64,000 nucleotides of DNA from Ureibacillus manganicus DSM 26584 (GTDB lineage Bacteria > Bacillota > Bacilli > Bacillales_A > Planococcaceae), in NCBI RefSeq assembly GCF_000772945.1, contig NZ_JPVN01000012.1, positions 1 to 64,000 of the forward strand, given 5' to 3'. The first letter of the stretch is position 1. The number at the start of each line of letters is the position of its first letter. Below, in pieces: positions 1 through 8,873 of the stretch. Under the pieces are notes generated by a model, which made no database searches, was not told where the DNA came from, and worked only from the letters and a program-made list of their open reading frames with translations. The translations under genes and the position numbers were made by a program.

Positions 1-662
1 CTCTCCATAAAAGAAAATTTGATAAAGCTCAAATTTTGTCAGACATTCAGTCGAATGTCTAAAAAAACATCTGCTGGCATCAATTTTGATGTCCAAAATT
101 TTGTTTCTATAATAGAAACTTTTAAATCATTAACGTTTTGTTGTTCAGTTTTCAAGGTTCATGTTTTTCTGTCGTTTGCGACAGGAATTATATTATATCA
201 AACACAATTTATTATGTCAATATAATATTTTTATTTTTTTCGTTTTTATCATTAACATTAACCTGTCCAGTGACAAGAATTTTATTATATCAGAATAATA
301 TATTCTCGTCAAACAATATTTTCAATTAAGATAATAATAGATTGAGAAAAGTATTTTATCGCATTAAATTAGCTATATTTTTCAGCATCTTATTGCGACA
401 ACTTTTCTATAATAACTCTCTAAATAATAAAATGTCAATATAAAATTATGTAGAACTTTCATTTTATTTCGCTTTACTTTATCGACCTCAAATAGATCTG
501 TTTAAATGCTTCTATTACAATATCCTTCTGTGAATTCCAAAAACAATACTTTCTTATAATTCTAAATGAAAATAATGTATTGTTTGTAGTTGTTATTGAG
601 AACACTTTCATAGGGAGATGTTGTTAACAAGTATAATCATATTCAATTTAGGGAGGATTTCA
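1..662. other. AT-rich non-coding stretch at the left edge
   Basis: I see no convincing gene here; the two short frames at 19-225 and 138-329 overlap each other, lack ribosome binding sites and have low-complexity composition. A perfect 8-bp hairpin lies at 41-60 (AGACATTC/GAATGTCT) and a perfect inverted repeat at 103-119 (GTTTCTAT-A-ATAGAAAC). Neither has the T-run of a clear terminator. The last part holds the leader of the gene at 663. Confidence 0.6.
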
Positions 663-851
663 ATGCCGGAAAAAAATGAATTATTCAATATGTATTCAAT
701 GCTAAATACAATGCAAAATCAGCTGAACCAATGCAAATTATATTTAGAAACAATTATGGATGAAAAAGGCTTTGACTATAGTACAATTTTAGAGGACTAT
801 GATGTTGTTCAATATGATGGTGAGGATTTTTACGACAACAAATTATCGTGA
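663..851 (+). CDS. small acidic protein of unknown function (62 aa)
   Basis: This encodes a 62-residue acidic soluble protein that I do not recognise. The ATG at 663 is chosen because GGGAGGA lies at a good distance just upstream; an in-frame ATG at 618 would leave only one base after its GGGAG. The first half is rich in Met, Asn, Gln and Leu and looks helical (MYSMLNTMQNQLNQCKLY). The second half is rich in Asp, Glu and Tyr. There is no signal peptide or membrane segment. A hairpin at 860-882 follows the stop. It stands alone, convergent with the cyclase gene. Confidence 0.6.
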   Translation: MPEKNELFNMYSMLNTMQNQLNQCKLYLETIMDEKGFDYSTILEDYDVVQYDGEDFYDNKLS

Positions 852-859
852 ATTAATAT

Positions 860-882
860 AACCCCGATGTCAAATCGGGGTT
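860..882. terminator. probable terminator between convergent genes
   Basis: A 9-bp perfect stem (AACCCCGAT/ATCGGGGTT) with a 5-base loop sits 9 bases after the stop at 851 and 37 bases from the end of the opposing gene at 919. The T-runs on either side are weak. Confidence 0.55.
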
Positions 883-918
883 CCTGTTAAAATTATGTAT
901 TAGATGATTCTCTACTTA

Positions 919-2061
919 TTAAGTATGTACTTTTTGTTTATTATATAAAACAACTTGATTACTTCCATTTTCTTTTGCCTCATATAAAGCGTAGTCTGCT
1001 CTACTAATCAAATCATTTGCTATTTTACACTCGCCATCTATTGTTGACACACCTAAACTTACGGTTAGATGAGGGTCAATATTAGAAGCCTCATGAGGAA
1101 TGGCTAAATTCTTAATCGTCAACCTTACTTTCTCAGCAACATACTTTGCATTTGCCAAATCAGTATTTGGTAATAAAATCACAAATTCTTCCCCACCATA
1201 GCGAGCCACTAAATCACTCGAACCACATAGAGTCGTTTCTATCGCTTTTGCTACTTGTTTCAATACCTCATCACCATGCAAATGTCCGTATGTATCGTTA
1301 TATTGTTTGAAATAATCGATATCTAACATAATTATAGATAATGGGGTTTTAGTTTGAATTGCTTTATTAAACTCCGATTGAACGTATTCGTCAAAATAAC
1401 GTCGATTAGCAATATCTGTAAGACCATCCCGTTTAGATCTAAGTTTCGCTTCTTCGAAGGCTTCATGTAATTGTTGTTCAGCACACTTTTTCTCGGTAAT
1501 ATCATTAACCATACCTATCGCATAAGTGGCGCTGTTTTCTATATCGGGAAATAATGTTGTAGTTACATTTCCCCAAAGGATATCACCGTTTTTTCGAATA
1601 TATCTTTTTTCTAAAACATAATGATCGATTTTACCCGCAACCAACTCATTTAATAACTTCATGTTCGTTTGGGCATCATCTAGGTAACTAAAATCCTTAA
1701 ATGTCATCGTACTTAATTCCGCTTCGGTGTATCCAAGCATTTCTTGCAATTTTTTATTCGAAATTATCGGACGGCTATTGTTATCAATTAATGCAATTCC
1801 AATTGGTACAAACTCGAAGATTGCTTTAAAGACTTGAGTATTTTTGTGTAATTCTTGCTTTTTAATCCTCACTTGCTCCTGTAAATATTTTAACTTGTCA
1901 AATTGGAAACCTCCCCACCATGCTATTAATAGCATAATTGGAAAGCCGAAAAATTCCATTAATATAAAATCTCCATCATCTTTTTTCACGTGATATGAGA
2001 TAAATAGTATACCTATTACTAATGCAACTGTTATGGTGATGAGTCTGCCATTGTATTTCAT
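919..2061 (-). CDS. membrane-anchored PAS-GGDEF diguanylate cyclase
   Basis: Predicted to make cyclic di-GMP from two GTP at the membrane. Two short hydrophobic segments (about residues 6-23 and 31-47) are followed by a PAS domain with its PAC end (about 60-190) and a GGDEF domain (about 205-375). The active-site loop reads RYGGEEF and the metal-binding LDIDYFKQYND motif is intact, so it should be active. The inhibitory I-site (RxxD, five residues before the loop) is missing: the positions read GSSD. There is no EAL domain. ATG at 2061 follows AGGGTG by about nine bases; an upstream GTG at 2073 is less likely. Confidence 0.88.
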   Translation of the reverse strand: MKYNGRLITITVALVIGILFISYHVKKDDGDFILMEFFGFPIMLLIAWWGGFQFDKLKYLQEQVRIKKQELHKNTQVFKAIFEFVPIGIALIDNNSRPIISNKKLQEMLGYTEAELSTMTFKDFSYLDDAQTNMKLLNELVAGKIDHYVLEKRYIRKNGDILWGNVTTTLFPDIENSATYAIGMVNDITEKKCAEQQLHEAFEEAKLRSKRDGLTDIANRRYFDEYVQSEFNKAIQTKTPLSIIMLDIDYFKQYNDTYGHLHGDEVLKQVAKAIETTLCGSSDLVARYGGEEFVILLPNTDLANAKYVAEKVRLTIKNLAIPHEASNIDPHLTVSLGVSTIDGECKIANDLISRADYALYEAKENGSNQVVLYNKQKVHT

Positions 2062-2455
2062 TGAAGTACACACCCTGTAATTTGTTCATCTATCATTATA
2101 ATGGATATTACTCCAATATAAATATAAATTTTGAAATAAATGTATGTTTGAATTATTTTCATAATTTTCTAACTACTTTTCTACATATTCTATATATTAC
2201 TTCGCGTATTCTTCTTAGATTGACAAAATTCAAATTCGATACAAAACCAACACTTTTACCCACTGCAAATTGACGAAACGCTGTCAAATCTTGCGCTTAC
2301 CTGGGAAATGATATTCGTTTTGATTAGGAAATAATGTGTATTTTCATTGGAAATATCATTCTCACTCTCACTTCCAAAATATTTCGCAAAATTCCTTAAG
2401 CACAAAAAAGTACGCAACCAACAAATGTAGGTACGCACTTCAAACGGATTATGAC

Positions 2456-2881
2456 TCAATCATCCAAGTTAATTGTTTTATCTTTCCTCGAAACTAAAAT
2501 ATCCTGAATAATTTCTATGTGACAGGATGCCCAAGCTTTTTCTCGAAAATGTAGAAAAAGACTAAAAGTTATGCCTATCAAATAAATCAAAATAAATATT
2601 AACCAATTACGACTACCATCGGCAAATAAAATTTTATCTAAGTGCTGAGAGAAAAACAGAAATAAAAACGGAATCGACGATACGTAAATCGGAATCATTC
2701 CCGAACCATTTTTCTCCTTTATCAAACGGTAGAAAATTAGTTTTAGAACATCACTTTCAATCGAATCATAAAATTCACGTACTTCTTTTAGTTCTTTTAA
2801 GTACTTGGATTGTCCAATCAATTCTGGATTTTTTCTCAAACGACGATAAATTTTATGTGCATCACCACGAAACAAGTTCAT
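2456..2881 (-). CDS. two-span membrane protein of unknown function
   Basis: A 141-residue protein with a charged, Lys/Arg/Glu-rich N-terminal half (1-58), two hydrophobic segments (about 62-80 and 90-110) and a short hydrophilic tail ending in LDD. AAGGAT stands nine bases before the ATG. I do not recognise the family. It is monocistronic as far as can be seen: the next minus-strand genes lie upstream beyond a 130-bp gap. A 67-codon frame overlaps its stop but has no supporting signal and was not called. Confidence 0.6.
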   Translation of the reverse strand: MNLFRGDAHKIYRRLRKNPELIGQSKYLKELKEVREFYDSIESDVLKLIFYRLIKEKNGSGMIPIYVSSIPFLFLFFSQHLDKILFADGSRNWLIFILIYLIGITFSLFLHFREKAWASCHIEIIQDILVSRKDKTINLDD

Positions 2882-3011
2882 TTAAACAGCATCCTTTTTA
2901 AATAGACTAGCTTGTGGAATTTACTTTTCCATAAAATTTATATTGTGAAACTAGGATGGTTTTATACTAAAATGACTTCATTTTTTTAAGCACTTAAGAC
3001 GTGTTATTTAA

Positions 3012-3572
3012 TTATTTATTAGAAGGGTGACAAAAACAATCTAAAGTATGATCATTTACCATTCCAACAGCCTGCATAAAAGAATAACAAATCGTACTAC
3101 CTACAAATTTAAAACCATCTTTTTTTAATTGTTTGCTCATTCGATCACTCAGTTCTGTAGTTGCTGGCACTTCGTTTTTCGATACCCATTCGTTTATCAA
3201 AGGTTTGTGATCCACAAAGCTCCATATGTAATTTGAAAATGAACCATGTTCTTGTTGTAGCTTTAAAAACGACCGTGCATTTGTAATAACACTCTGAACC
3301 TTTAGTCGATTACGAACTATACCTGGGTCTTCTAACAACGATTTAATTTTTTCATCCGTATAATTAATAATTTTTTCTGCATCAAATTCATCAAAAACTT
3401 TTCGATAATTTTCCCGCTTTTGTAAAATGGTCCACCAACTTAAACCAGCTTGCGCCCCTTCTAAGCACAACATCTCAAACAATTGTCGGTCATCGTATAA
3501 AGGCACTCCCCATTCCTTATCATGATAATCAATATATAATTGTTCTTTTGTTACCCAATCGCATCTTTTCAT
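3012..3572 (-). CDS. tag: DNA-3-methyladenine glycosylase I
   Basis: Base-excision repair enzyme that removes 3-methyladenine from alkylated DNA. The protein follows the E. coli Tag pattern throughout: N-terminal KRCDWV, YHDKEWG, LCLEGAQAGLSW, KRENYR, GFKFVGSTICYSFMQA and a C-terminal HTLDCFCH. The Cys and His residues at both ends match the zinc site of Tag. Length (186 aa) is normal. The start is uncertain: ATG at 3572 matches family N-termini, while a GTG at 3584 is better spaced from AAGGGA. The methyltransferase gene ends only about 20 bases upstream, so the two are probably co-transcribed. Confidence 0.93.
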   Translation of the reverse strand: MKRCDWVTKEQLYIDYHDKEWGVPLYDDRQLFEMLCLEGAQAGLSWWTILQKRENYRKVFDEFDAEKIINYTDEKIKSLLEDPGIVRNRLKVQSVITNARSFLKLQQEHGSFSNYIWSFVDHKPLINEWVSKNEVPATTELSDRMSKQLKKDGFKFVGSTICYSFMQAVGMVNDHTLDCFCHPSNK

Positions 3573-3593
3573 AATCTCACGCACCAACTTCCC

Positions 3594-4220
3594 TTATTTG
3601 CTTAAACGATAAATTAAAAACCTCTCATAACTATTCTTTTCATATAAATTTGGAATCTCTATTTCGTTTATTAGTTGAAACATAGTCTGATATTCTAAAA
3701 AGAACCGATACTCATCATTCGCGTAATATAAAATAATATCAATTTCACGATTAGTATTTTCTACAGAATGCAATATATTATTAATTACTTTCATAAAGAT
3801 TTGGATTGAAAATGGATTAAAAAAATAGAAACGGTTGTCTTTTGGTTGAATTTCATATTGTTCAGCCTTGCAACATAGAATATGAATTCGATTTTCCTTT
3901 CTCTTTAGTTTATTTAAATACCTTTCTTTATTTATCAATGCATCACTATAAAATACTTCATTCATTTCAACCCCAGTTACATAGCCGTCAAATAAATAAT
4001 TCAAGTAAAAAATTAGTCGACCTTTTCCACAACCAAAGTCCACTAAGCGATCACGCTCAGTTACTTTATAATGCTTACATAATTCTTCTAAAGCACTGTA
4101 AGGTGTTGGTTCATATGGATGATAATAAGTAGAATCGTTTACTTCGTTCTTCTTACCAATTGTTTGGATATTCAACTTCTCTTCATAATACAATTCTTTC
4201 ACTTTGAGTTCCCCAATCAT
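3594..4220 (-). CDS. class I SAM-dependent methyltransferase, target unknown
   Basis: A 208-residue protein with the glycine-rich SAM-binding motif VDFGCGKGRL (about residues 60-70) followed by an acidic end of strand 2 (GVEMN) and a motif IV-like FFNPF. This is the Rossmann-type methyltransferase fold. There is no membrane segment and no recognisable target domain. The NPF in motif IV could suit an N-methyltransferase, but the substrate cannot be read from the sequence. It lies directly upstream of tag on the same strand; a repair link is only a guess from position. Confidence 0.75.
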   Translation of the reverse strand: MIGELKVKELYYEEKLNIQTIGKKNEVNDSTYYHPYEPTPYSALEELCKHYKVTERDRLVDFGCGKGRLIFYLNYLFDGYVTGVEMNEVFYSDALINKERYLNKLKRKENRIHILCCKAEQYEIQPKDNRFYFFNPFSIQIFMKVINNILHSVENTNREIDIILYYANDEYRFFLEYQTMFQLINEIEIPNLYEKNSYERFLIYRLSK

Positions 4221-4382
4221 TTCTTATTAACATATACATATGTAAAAAAATTAACACAACTTAAATAGAAAAGTTGTGTTAGCTAAAGCTATAAATTTGA
4301 TTAAATTGTTAAGAATATAAAATTAGTTCATTAAAAAAACTAGTCACATACTATAATATTTAATAAGGTGGAAAATATAAAA

Positions 4383-4425
4383 TAAAAAAAAGCAAGAGAG
4401 TAGATCGTCATCTAACATCTCTTGC
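4383..4425 (-). terminator. terminator of the gerK-type operon
   Basis: GCAAGAGA/TCTCTTGC form an 8-bp stem (4392-4399 with 4418-4425). On the minus strand it is followed by a long run of T (complement of 4383-4390). It lies about 190 bases after the small D-type gene and has no other candidate operon. Confidence 0.7.
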
Positions 4426-4612
4426 AAATTAACAGATTATCGTCGTAACTTTCCAAAACGGATTCGTTAACGTCATTTACTTTAACAGCAATTTTATTAG
4501 AAAACTAGTATATATTACTCCCTAGTATGGCAGAGTATACTAATTCAAATTTCTAATCATGGTTTTTCTAATTTGTATTGTTCACATTTGTTAGCAAGGA
4601 TATCCTTTTCTA

Positions 4613-4774
4613 TTACCAACTTAGGACTGAAAAAAATGGCGCGATAATTATGGAGATCGCTAAGATACACACTGCTATGGAACCAGTTTTATTTTTTTGT
4701 CGCCATAGCTCTATTGAAAAACCAATTGTATAAAGAAACATTCCAATCATTATTATCCATACGATTATATTCAA
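4613..4774 (-). CDS. small two-span D-type germination protein (53 aa)
   Basis: Reading the minus strand after the gerKC stop gives a TTG start at 4774, one base beyond that stop. It is preceded by GTGAGGG within the end of gerKC, so translation is probably coupled. The 53 residues form two hydrophobic helices (about 3-21 and 33-50) joined by a short basic loop, ELWRQKNKTG. Small two-span D proteins in GerA-family operons are known modulators of receptor function in Bacillus spores; size, topology and position fit. No ATG start and short length make it easy to miss. Membership is inferred from context rather than sequence identity. Confidence 0.62.
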   Translation of the reverse strand: MNIIVWIIMIGMFLYTIGFSIELWRQKNKTGSIAVCILAISIIIAPFFSVLSW

Positions 4775-4775
4775 T

Positions 4776-6020
4776 TTAATCCCTCACTTGATTTAAGTCA
4801 GGTAATTTACTTTGTTCGCCAAATGTTCCAATATAAACATTTACACTAACATTTACTTTCATATTTGGATAAGTCTTCATCCAGTCAAACTTTTCAAAGT
4901 CATGGCTTGTCCAAAATTTTTTTCTAGCAATTAGCGACCAACCAAAAGCTTCCCCCTTAAATTCTTCCTGAGTTCTTTTAATCAGCTTACTCAACTTTTT
5001 TTGCACTTCTTCTTCAATATGAAATTTTAATTGTTCTATTTTTCCATTATCGAAGGTTTCCATACTGTGAATTGATAATATATCCATATAAAGTGGTACT
5101 GTTACATCAATTGTTGGTGTGTACCCATTAAGATTAATTTTTACATCATTCTTTTCACGTTTCATTATTCTTGCGGAAAATCTATACTGAGGGGAAAACG
5201 GATCTGGATACGTTGCATAAATTTCGCCCATTTCTAATGTTTCATTCAATACTATCGTAAGACGTGTTTCCTCACCATTCATAGTTCCAATCATCTTCCC
5301 CTCTTTAAATACGGCTGAACCTAAAAATTGTGAATTATTCGATTCTTCTCCTTCTATTTTTAGCTCTCCTGCTAGTAGCTCGTCTTCTCCAACTGTATAC
5401 TTGCCACCAGGAATCTGTTCAGTTGTTGCATACGGCGCTAAAAATAGGCCGGCATCTGATTCTGTAATTGAAAAATAGCTGTGTAGTTTAAAATTAGGTG
5501 TGAGACCTGCTTTATTTGAATTTTCCAAGACAAATTCAAAATACTTATGAATTCTTGTTTCTAGTTTCGGTTTATTTTTTAATAAAAACGTCTTCACTTT
5601 TTCTTTCGTAACAATCATTGGTATATTTCGTTTAATTTCACGATCCTTTGTCACGTCATACATATACCTTATAAATTCAGGGTCTTTAGCTAAATCTTCA
5701 GAAACAATCAAAACATTTAACATGTTATACGTAATTTCTTTTGCGATCACTGCATTTGCAGTGTTTTTTGCAGAAATTATGTCATTAGCTGGAAATGTAA
5801 TAACTTCATGTGCTGGTTCACTTGAGGGTCCTTCTTGTTTTGAAAACTCTGGATTTGCAATTAGATAGGTAATGCTTATTTTATTGTCTTCTCCTTTATC
5901 TAAACCCAAAGCAACGACGTAAGCCCTTTTATCAATACTAACTTGATCCCAACAACCACTTAACATAGGTAATATAAATATTAAAAAGAGAAAATGGAAT
6001 AAGCCAAGTCGAGTTTTCAC
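4776..6020 (-). CDS. gerKC: Ger(x)C family spore germination lipoprotein (C subunit)
   Basis: C subunit of a GerA-type germinant receptor, anchored as a lipoprotein on the outer face of the spore inner membrane. The N-terminus has a hydrophobic signal ending in the lipobox LSGC, followed by WDQ, typical of GerAC proteins, then KRAYVVALGLDKG. The C-terminal region carries the long helix-rich Ger(x)C domain. The GTG at 6020 is preferred: it overlaps the gerKB TGA (GTGA) and follows AAAGGGG, whereas the longer frame begins 36 bases earlier without a site. Length 414 aa is normal. The K designation is only by general likeness; the germinant is unknown. Confidence 0.88.
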   Translation of the reverse strand: MKTRLGLFHFLFLIFILPMLSGCWDQVSIDKRAYVVALGLDKGEDNKISITYLIANPEFSKQEGPSSEPAHEVITFPANDIISAKNTANAVIAKEITYNMLNVLIVSEDLAKDPEFIRYMYDVTKDREIKRNIPMIVTKEKVKTFLLKNKPKLETRIHKYFEFVLENSNKAGLTPNFKLHSYFSITESDAGLFLAPYATTEQIPGGKYTVGEDELLAGELKIEGEESNNSQFLGSAVFKEGKMIGTMNGEETRLTIVLNETLEMGEIYATYPDPFSPQYRFSARIMKREKNDVKINLNGYTPTIDVTVPLYMDILSIHSMETFDNGKIEQLKFHIEEEVQKKLSKLIKRTQEEFKGEAFGWSLIARKKFWTSHDFEKFDWMKTYPNMKVNVSVNVYIGTFGEQSKLPDLNQVRD

Positions 6021-7105
6021 TTTTTTAATTCCCCTTTTAGTTTTGCTGTGATCCATAGTATTAATGGCAGAAATAAAAAAATAGGTGTAGTAAGATAAGC
6101 GAAATTTTCTCTTAGATTAATTAAAGTAAAAACCGGGGCTTCTGGTATCAAACCTAAAAAGACAATTAAAATAGCAATAGATGGCACAAGGTAATTAAAT
6201 TGTTTGATTTTAAAAAGTGCACCAAATAACAATGCACTAATATATAAATAAAATGAAAAGCGTAAAAAGGAAGCGACTAACCAAAATGGTAAGAATAACG
6301 ATTCTACATTCGTTAAAAACCCTAATTGAATGAAACGAATTGTTTCATGAAAAGGATAATTCAAATTGACAATTGACACATAATCAAACAACATAATATA
6401 ACTAATCAGAGCAAGCATATATACTGTTGTAACATAGATGAATCCTATCCAAATTCCCTTTTTATAAACATTGGTACTACGTAAAGAAGTGACAATAAAA
6501 CCTAAATAAAGAAATTCACCTAAAATCGATGCGTTCATTGCACTTTCCTTCATTATTTCAGGAATCCCATTTCCCAAAATGGGATATACATAATTAAACC
6601 TTCCTTGTAATATCGATAAAATTAATACGACAAATAAAGCAATATTTAACCCAATGAGAGAAACCCAAGCAGCGGAACCAATGAACTCTAATCCTTTTTT
6701 TGCGCCATATGCTGCGACTCCAATTAAAACAATATAAGTGAAAAATAAAGGCGTCTTAACAAAGTACATCGTTTCAATGATATCGGCATACGTGGCAGAA
6801 TTTATTACAATCGAATATGTTTCCGTCGTCCATAGTAGAAAAATAACAAAAAATCCAATATATTTTCCTAATAAGCGAAATATGATATCGATTAAATTTT
6901 GGTCCTCATAAGCAATAATCAATTTTGTTAAAAGGTAGATGGGAATGAAAGAAAATAAGCCCATTAAGATTACTGTAATCCAAGCAGCACTCCCTACTTT
7001 ATCAAATAATGAAGTTGGTGTGTTATCAGTCACTTTTGTACCAATTGTAATTAGAATAATGGCCAAAAATTCCCTTATTCCGATCTTTCCTTTTGTATTA
7101 TCCAT
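6017..7105 (-). CDS. gerKB: GerB-type spore germination permease subunit
   Basis: B subunit of the germinant receptor, a polytopic inner-membrane protein of the APC-related spore germination family, thought to bind the germinant. The 362 residues contain about ten hydrophobic segments. The N-terminus KIGIREFLAIIL is characteristic of GerB proteins. The ATG at 7105 lies one base after the gerKA stop and six bases after CGGGAG; the longer frame start at 7129 would sit inside gerKA. The 3' end overlaps the gerKC start by four bases. Confidence 0.88.
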   Translation of the reverse strand: MDNTKGKIGIREFLAIILITIGTKVTDNTPTSLFDKVGSAAWITVILMGLFSFIPIYLLTKLIIAYEDQNLIDIIFRLLGKYIGFFVIFLLWTTETYSIVINSATYADIIETMYFVKTPLFFTYIVLIGVAAYGAKKGLEFIGSAAWVSLIGLNIALFVVLILSILQGRFNYVYPILGNGIPEIMKESAMNASILGEFLYLGFIVTSLRSTNVYKKGIWIGFIYVTTVYMLALISYIMLFDYVSIVNLNYPFHETIRFIQLGFLTNVESLFLPFWLVASFLRFSFYLYISALLFGALFKIKQFNYLVPSIAILIVFLGLIPEAPVFTLINLRENFAYLTTPIFLFLPLILWITAKLKGELKK

Positions 7106-7106
7106 T

Positions 7107-8639
7107 CTATTCTCCCGCTTTTTTCTCAATATCCTTTGGTTTTAAGTACCCAGGTCTAAATAATTCATTTTTTACAAGTCTTCTAAAAATAGTATCTTTA
7201 GCTGTAGAATCATTTGGTGTCATTGGAGCTAAATATGGAACACCAAAAGATTTAATGGATGTCACATAAAGTAAGCAAATAGTAAATAATGCTGTCAATC
7301 CAAATAGACCAAAGACCCCTGCTGAAATTAGAAATGGAAATCGCAATAATCGAACAGTATAGTTCAAATTTGTATCACCTATGGCAAAGGAGCTTAATCC
7401 TCCAAGAGCTACAATAATAACAACTAAAGGACTAACAAGGTTTGCTTGTACAGCAGCTTGCCCCAAAATTAAAGCTCCTACAATTCCAATGGTTGGACCT
7501 ATTGGCTTTGGTACACGCAATCCACCTTCACGTATCAGCTCAAAAGCAATCTCCAACATTAATATTTCAACTAAAGATGGAAAAGGGACGATTTCTCGCG
7601 TCGAAGAAATGGCTAATAATAAATCGGCAGGTATCATTTCCACGTGATAATTCGTAATTGCAATATAAATAGCAGAAATAAATAATGTTATAAACAATGC
7701 CATTAACCTTAATATTCTTATAAAGTTCCCAAATAAGAATCTTAAATAATGATCTTCTGAGTTATGGAAAAATGACCAAAAAGTTGCTGGTAATATTAGT
7801 GAATCGGGCGAATTATCCATAAGTAATACGATAAATCCATCTTCAATGAATTCGCTTGCACGATCTGGTCGTTCTGTATATAAAATTGTTGGAAACAGTG
7901 AGTATATATGGTCTTCGAGATATTCTTCTAAAACCGAAAGATTTTGAATGGAATCTATATCTAGTGAATTGAGTTTATTTTTTATATTTGTTATTAGTTC
8001 TTCATTGGCAATATCTTTTATATAAACTAAGTACAATTCATTTTTCGCTCTTTTTGAAATGGTTGTGGATTCAACAATGAGTTTTTCATCTCGAATTCTT
8101 TTTCGGATCAATGAAATATTTGTCATGGCCTGTTCATTAAAAGACTCTTTTGGCCCTTTTACAACCACTTCATTTTCTGCTTTTTCAACGCTTCTACCTT
8201 GAAAGTTTCCCGAACTAATAATGTAAGCATACGGTTCGCCATCGACGAAAAGTGTCGTATTGCCATTATTGATTTCAACTAATATATCTTCAATCACATC
8301 TGCTTTACGAACTTGCGGCGATAATAACAATTCTATTTCTTTTGATTCATCCTCATTAATAAGTAATGGGCGAATAACAAGTTCTTCGATTAACTTAGTA
8401 TTTGAAATTGAACTAATAGTGATTACTGCAGCATTTTTTTTGATTCCACCAATTTCAATGTAGCGGATATTTACGTCACTATTATTTGGAACATAGTAAA
8501 TTTTTTTGAATAATTCCATAGTATCTGCTAAACTCGAATCAATCTGTTTTTTCTTTAACAAATCATCCTCGGTAGCAGCTTTTTCAAATGGGGGATGCTC
8601 CTCTTTCAACAGTTTCTTAAAAAATCGCTTCACTCTCAT
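7107..8639 (-). CDS. gerKA: GerA-type spore germination protein (A subunit)
   Basis: A subunit of the receptor. It has a long hydrophilic N-terminal domain (about residues 1-240), then the family signature around PDRASEFIEDGFIVLLMDNS, and a C-terminal membrane part including REIVPFPSLVEILMLE, GPTIGIVGALILGQAAV and a final hydrophilic tail with the PGYLKPK motif. The start is uncertain: ATG at 8639 gives a typical 510-residue product, ATG at 8666 is possible, and the far upstream GTG/ATG codons give an atypical N-terminus. Promoters in this class are normally read by SigG in the forespore; I did not identify one with confidence. Confidence 0.9.
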   Translation of the reverse strand: MRVKRFFKKLLKEEHPPFEKAATEDDLLKKKQIDSSLADTMELFKKIYYVPNNSDVNIRYIEIGGIKKNAAVITISSISNTKLIEELVIRPLLINEDESKEIELLLSPQVRKADVIEDILVEINNGNTTLFVDGEPYAYIISSGNFQGRSVEKAENEVVVKGPKESFNEQAMTNISLIRKRIRDEKLIVESTTISKRAKNELYLVYIKDIANEELITNIKNKLNSLDIDSIQNLSVLEEYLEDHIYSLFPTILYTERPDRASEFIEDGFIVLLMDNSPDSLILPATFWSFFHNSEDHYLRFLFGNFIRILRLMALFITLFISAIYIAITNYHVEMIPADLLLAISSTREIVPFPSLVEILMLEIAFELIREGGLRVPKPIGPTIGIVGALILGQAAVQANLVSPLVVIIVALGGLSSFAIGDTNLNYTVRLLRFPFLISAGVFGLFGLTALFTICLLYVTSIKSFGVPYLAPMTPNDSTAKDTIFRRLVKNELFRPGYLKPKDIEKKAGE

Positions 8640-8873
8640 TTTTTCCAAGAATATATACAACTCCATATTTTTTCTTATTGTTCCACCGAAATATAAAGTT
8701 ATGTATAAAAATTGTAAATTGGAATGCGTTAAGGATAAACTGTGATAAATCGTATCCACCATTTCCTTCTCCAAAACAATTAGAAAACACAAGTAAGTAG
8801 CACAAAACCTCAAATACTGCTAAAATCATATAGTTATAATAGTACGTGTAATTAAAGGAGATTTACTAAGTCA

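Noticed and set aside
103-119. Perfect inverted repeat GTTTCTAT-A-ATAGAAAC near the left edge as a terminator or operator
   Set aside because: Too AT-rich and short to stand out from this composition, with no strong T-run and no gene to serve.
2256-2459. 67-codon minus-strand frame overlapping the stop of the gene at 2456-2881
   Set aside because: The ATGA overlap is attractive, but the Cys/Ser-rich product has no recognisable pattern and there is no separate ribosome binding site; likely chance.
8640-8813. N-terminal extension of gerKA back to 8813
   Set aside because: It adds about 58 residues not seen in GerA proteins and has no well-placed ribosome binding site.
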